This document shows positions 4,643 through 5,567 of a DNA stretch of 5,567 nucleotides, in pieces. The notes beneath the pieces were generated by a model. The model did not search any database. It saw only the letters and a list, made by a program, of their open reading frames with translations, and was not told the origin of the DNA. The stretch comes from Propionibacteriaceae bacterium (GTDB lineage: Bacteria > Actinomycetota > Actinomycetes > Propionibacteriales > Propionibacteriaceae), in NCBI GenBank assembly GCA_027353565.1, contig DAIEHO010000003.1, forward strand, positions 1 through 5,567. The letters are read 5' to 3'. Position 1 is the first letter of the stretch; each line of letters begins with the position of its first letter. A program made the translations under genes and the position numbers.

Positions 4643-5567
4643 TCACGCCGTGAGCACGACCTTGCCGAGGACCTCGCCGGCCTCCAGAGCAGCGAGCCCG
4701 TCTGCCGCGGCCTCGAGCGGGAGGACCCGGTCGACGCGAGGCCGGACCCCCGAGGTCGCCAGGAGGTCCACGAGGGCCGCGAGCTCCTCGCGAGTGCCCA
4801 TGGTGGACCCCTGGACCCGCAGCTGCAGGAAGAAGATCCGGTTGAGGTCTGCGGGCGGGTCGTCGCCGCTCGTCGCGCCGCTGATGACGACGGTGCCTCC
4901 GGGACGCAGCGCCTTGAGCGAGTGCCCCCAGGTCGCCTTGCCCACTGTCTCGATCACAGCGTCGACCCGCTCGGGGAGCCGGGCGCCGGTGTCGAAGGCA
5001 GCATCAGCCCCCAGCTCGAGAGCGAATGCCCGCTTCACCCCGGTGCGAGCGGTTGCCCACGTTCGCAGGCCCATCAGCTGCGCGAGCTGGATCGCTGCAG
5101 AGGCGACCCCACCCGATGAGCCCTGGACGAGCACGGTGTCCCCGGGGTGGAGGCCGCACCTGGCCAGCATCCGATACGCGGTCAGCCATGCTGTCGGAAG
5201 GCACGCTGCGTCCTCGAAGGTGATCGCAGCGGGCTTGCTCACCAGGTTGCCGGACGGCACGACCACGTACTCGGCGAGCGTCCCCTGATGGAGCTCCGAC
5301 AGAAGGGTCCGGCCCGGGTCGAGGGTCTCATCCCCCTCCCAGCCAGGGGATGCGATCACCGCATGGACGATCACCTCACGGCCGTTGTCGGTGGTACCTG
5401 CCGCGTCAGTCCCGAGGATCATCGGCATGCGGTCGACGGGCAGCCCCACCCCGCGCAGGGACCACAGGTCATGATGGTTCAGCGACGCGGCACGTACCTT
5501 GACCCGTACCCACCCGTCGGGGACCACCGGATCAGGGCGCTCCCCCACCTGCAGGGCCGCGAGCGGG
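4643..5567 (-). CDS. MDR-family oxidoreductase, zinc-independent (quinone oxidoreductase-like; 5' partial)
   Basis: The frame stays open to the right edge (…PLAALQ before a GTG at 5548), and the family normally has about 10-15 more residues before this point, so the start lies outside the window. The 307 visible residues give an N-terminal GroES-like domain (RVKVRAASLNHHDLWSLRG, about 20-38; ILGTDAAG, 50-57) and a Rossmann NAD(P)H domain with the binding loop VLVQGSSGGVASAAIQLA (about 145-162), then VDAVIETVG (201-209) and RPGGTVVISGATSG (221-234). Members reduce quinones, enones or aldehydes, or oxidise alcohols, in the cytosol; the substrate is not readable. Zinc ligands are lacking: the GHE motif is replaced by GTDAAG, and only two cysteines are visible, so neither the catalytic nor the four-Cys structural zinc site is present. 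That favours the quinone-oxidoreductase-like branch over true alcohol dehydrogenases, although close homologues are often labelled zinc-binding dehydrogenase. Convergent with the DUF1707 gene; no functional link to the neighbours is evident. Confidence 0.92.
   Translation of the reverse strand, partial: PLAALQVGERPDPVVPDGWVRVKVRAASLNHHDLWSLRGVGLPVDRMPMILGTDAAGTTDNGREVIVHAVIASPGWEGDETLDPGRTLLSELHQGTLAEYVVVPSGNLVSKPAAITFEDAACLPTAWLTAYRMLARCGLHPGDTVLVQGSSGGVASAAIQLAQLMGLRTWATARTGVKRAFALELGADAAFDTGARLPERVDAVIETVGKATWGHSLKALRPGGTVVISGATSGDDPPADLNRIFFLQLRVQGSTMGTREELAALVDLLATSGVRPRVDRVLPLEAAADGLAALEAGEVLGKVVLTA

Overview
The window is GC-rich DNA (roughly 70% by eye) with codon use strongly biased to G or C in third position, strong GGAGG ribosome binding sites and some GTG starts. 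Together with a DUF1707-type protein, a lipoprotein L,D-transpeptidase and a Pro/Gln/Tyr-rich membrane protein, this points to a chromosomal segment of a high-GC Gram-positive actinobacterium, perhaps a Micrococcales member such as the Cellulomonas group. The genus is an inference that cannot be settled from the sequence alone. There are no transposases, phage genes, tRNA or rRNA genes, or CRISPR repeats.

Layout, left to right: (1) the 3' part of a plus-strand gene for a single-pass membrane protein with a Pro/Gln/Tyr-rich N-terminus and a beta-rich outer domain (1-699); (2) a minus-strand two-gene operon read right to left, a DMT/EamA-like multi-pass membrane protein (2816 to 1917) followed 4 nt later by a GT4-type glycosyltransferase (1912 to 749), whose ribosome binding site lies inside the end of the transporter gene; (3) a minus-strand lipoprotein L,D-transpeptidase with a peptidoglycan-binding domain (3877 to 2945); (4) a 244-bp divergent intergenic region (3878-4121) carrying a 24-bp-period direct repeat and five copies of GTACGGG in either orientation; (5) a plus-strand DUF1707 protein with two membrane segments (4122-4598); (6) an 8-bp-stem hairpin between convergent genes; (7) a minus-strand zinc-independent MDR-family (quinone oxidoreductase-like) gene whose start lies beyond the right edge (5567 to 4643).

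Most of the readable genes concern the cell envelope: a glycosyltransferase coupled to a small-molecule or lipid transporter, a cell-wall cross-linking enzyme, and two membrane proteins of unknown role. I see no clear undescribed multi-gene system. The points most worth a second look are the repeat-bearing divergent promoter between the L,D-transpeptidase and the DUF1707 gene, a possible 27-codon upstream ORF whose stop overlaps the DUF1707 start (TAATG), and the tightly coupled transporter-glycosyltransferase pair. No gene-free stretch exceeds 300 bp.
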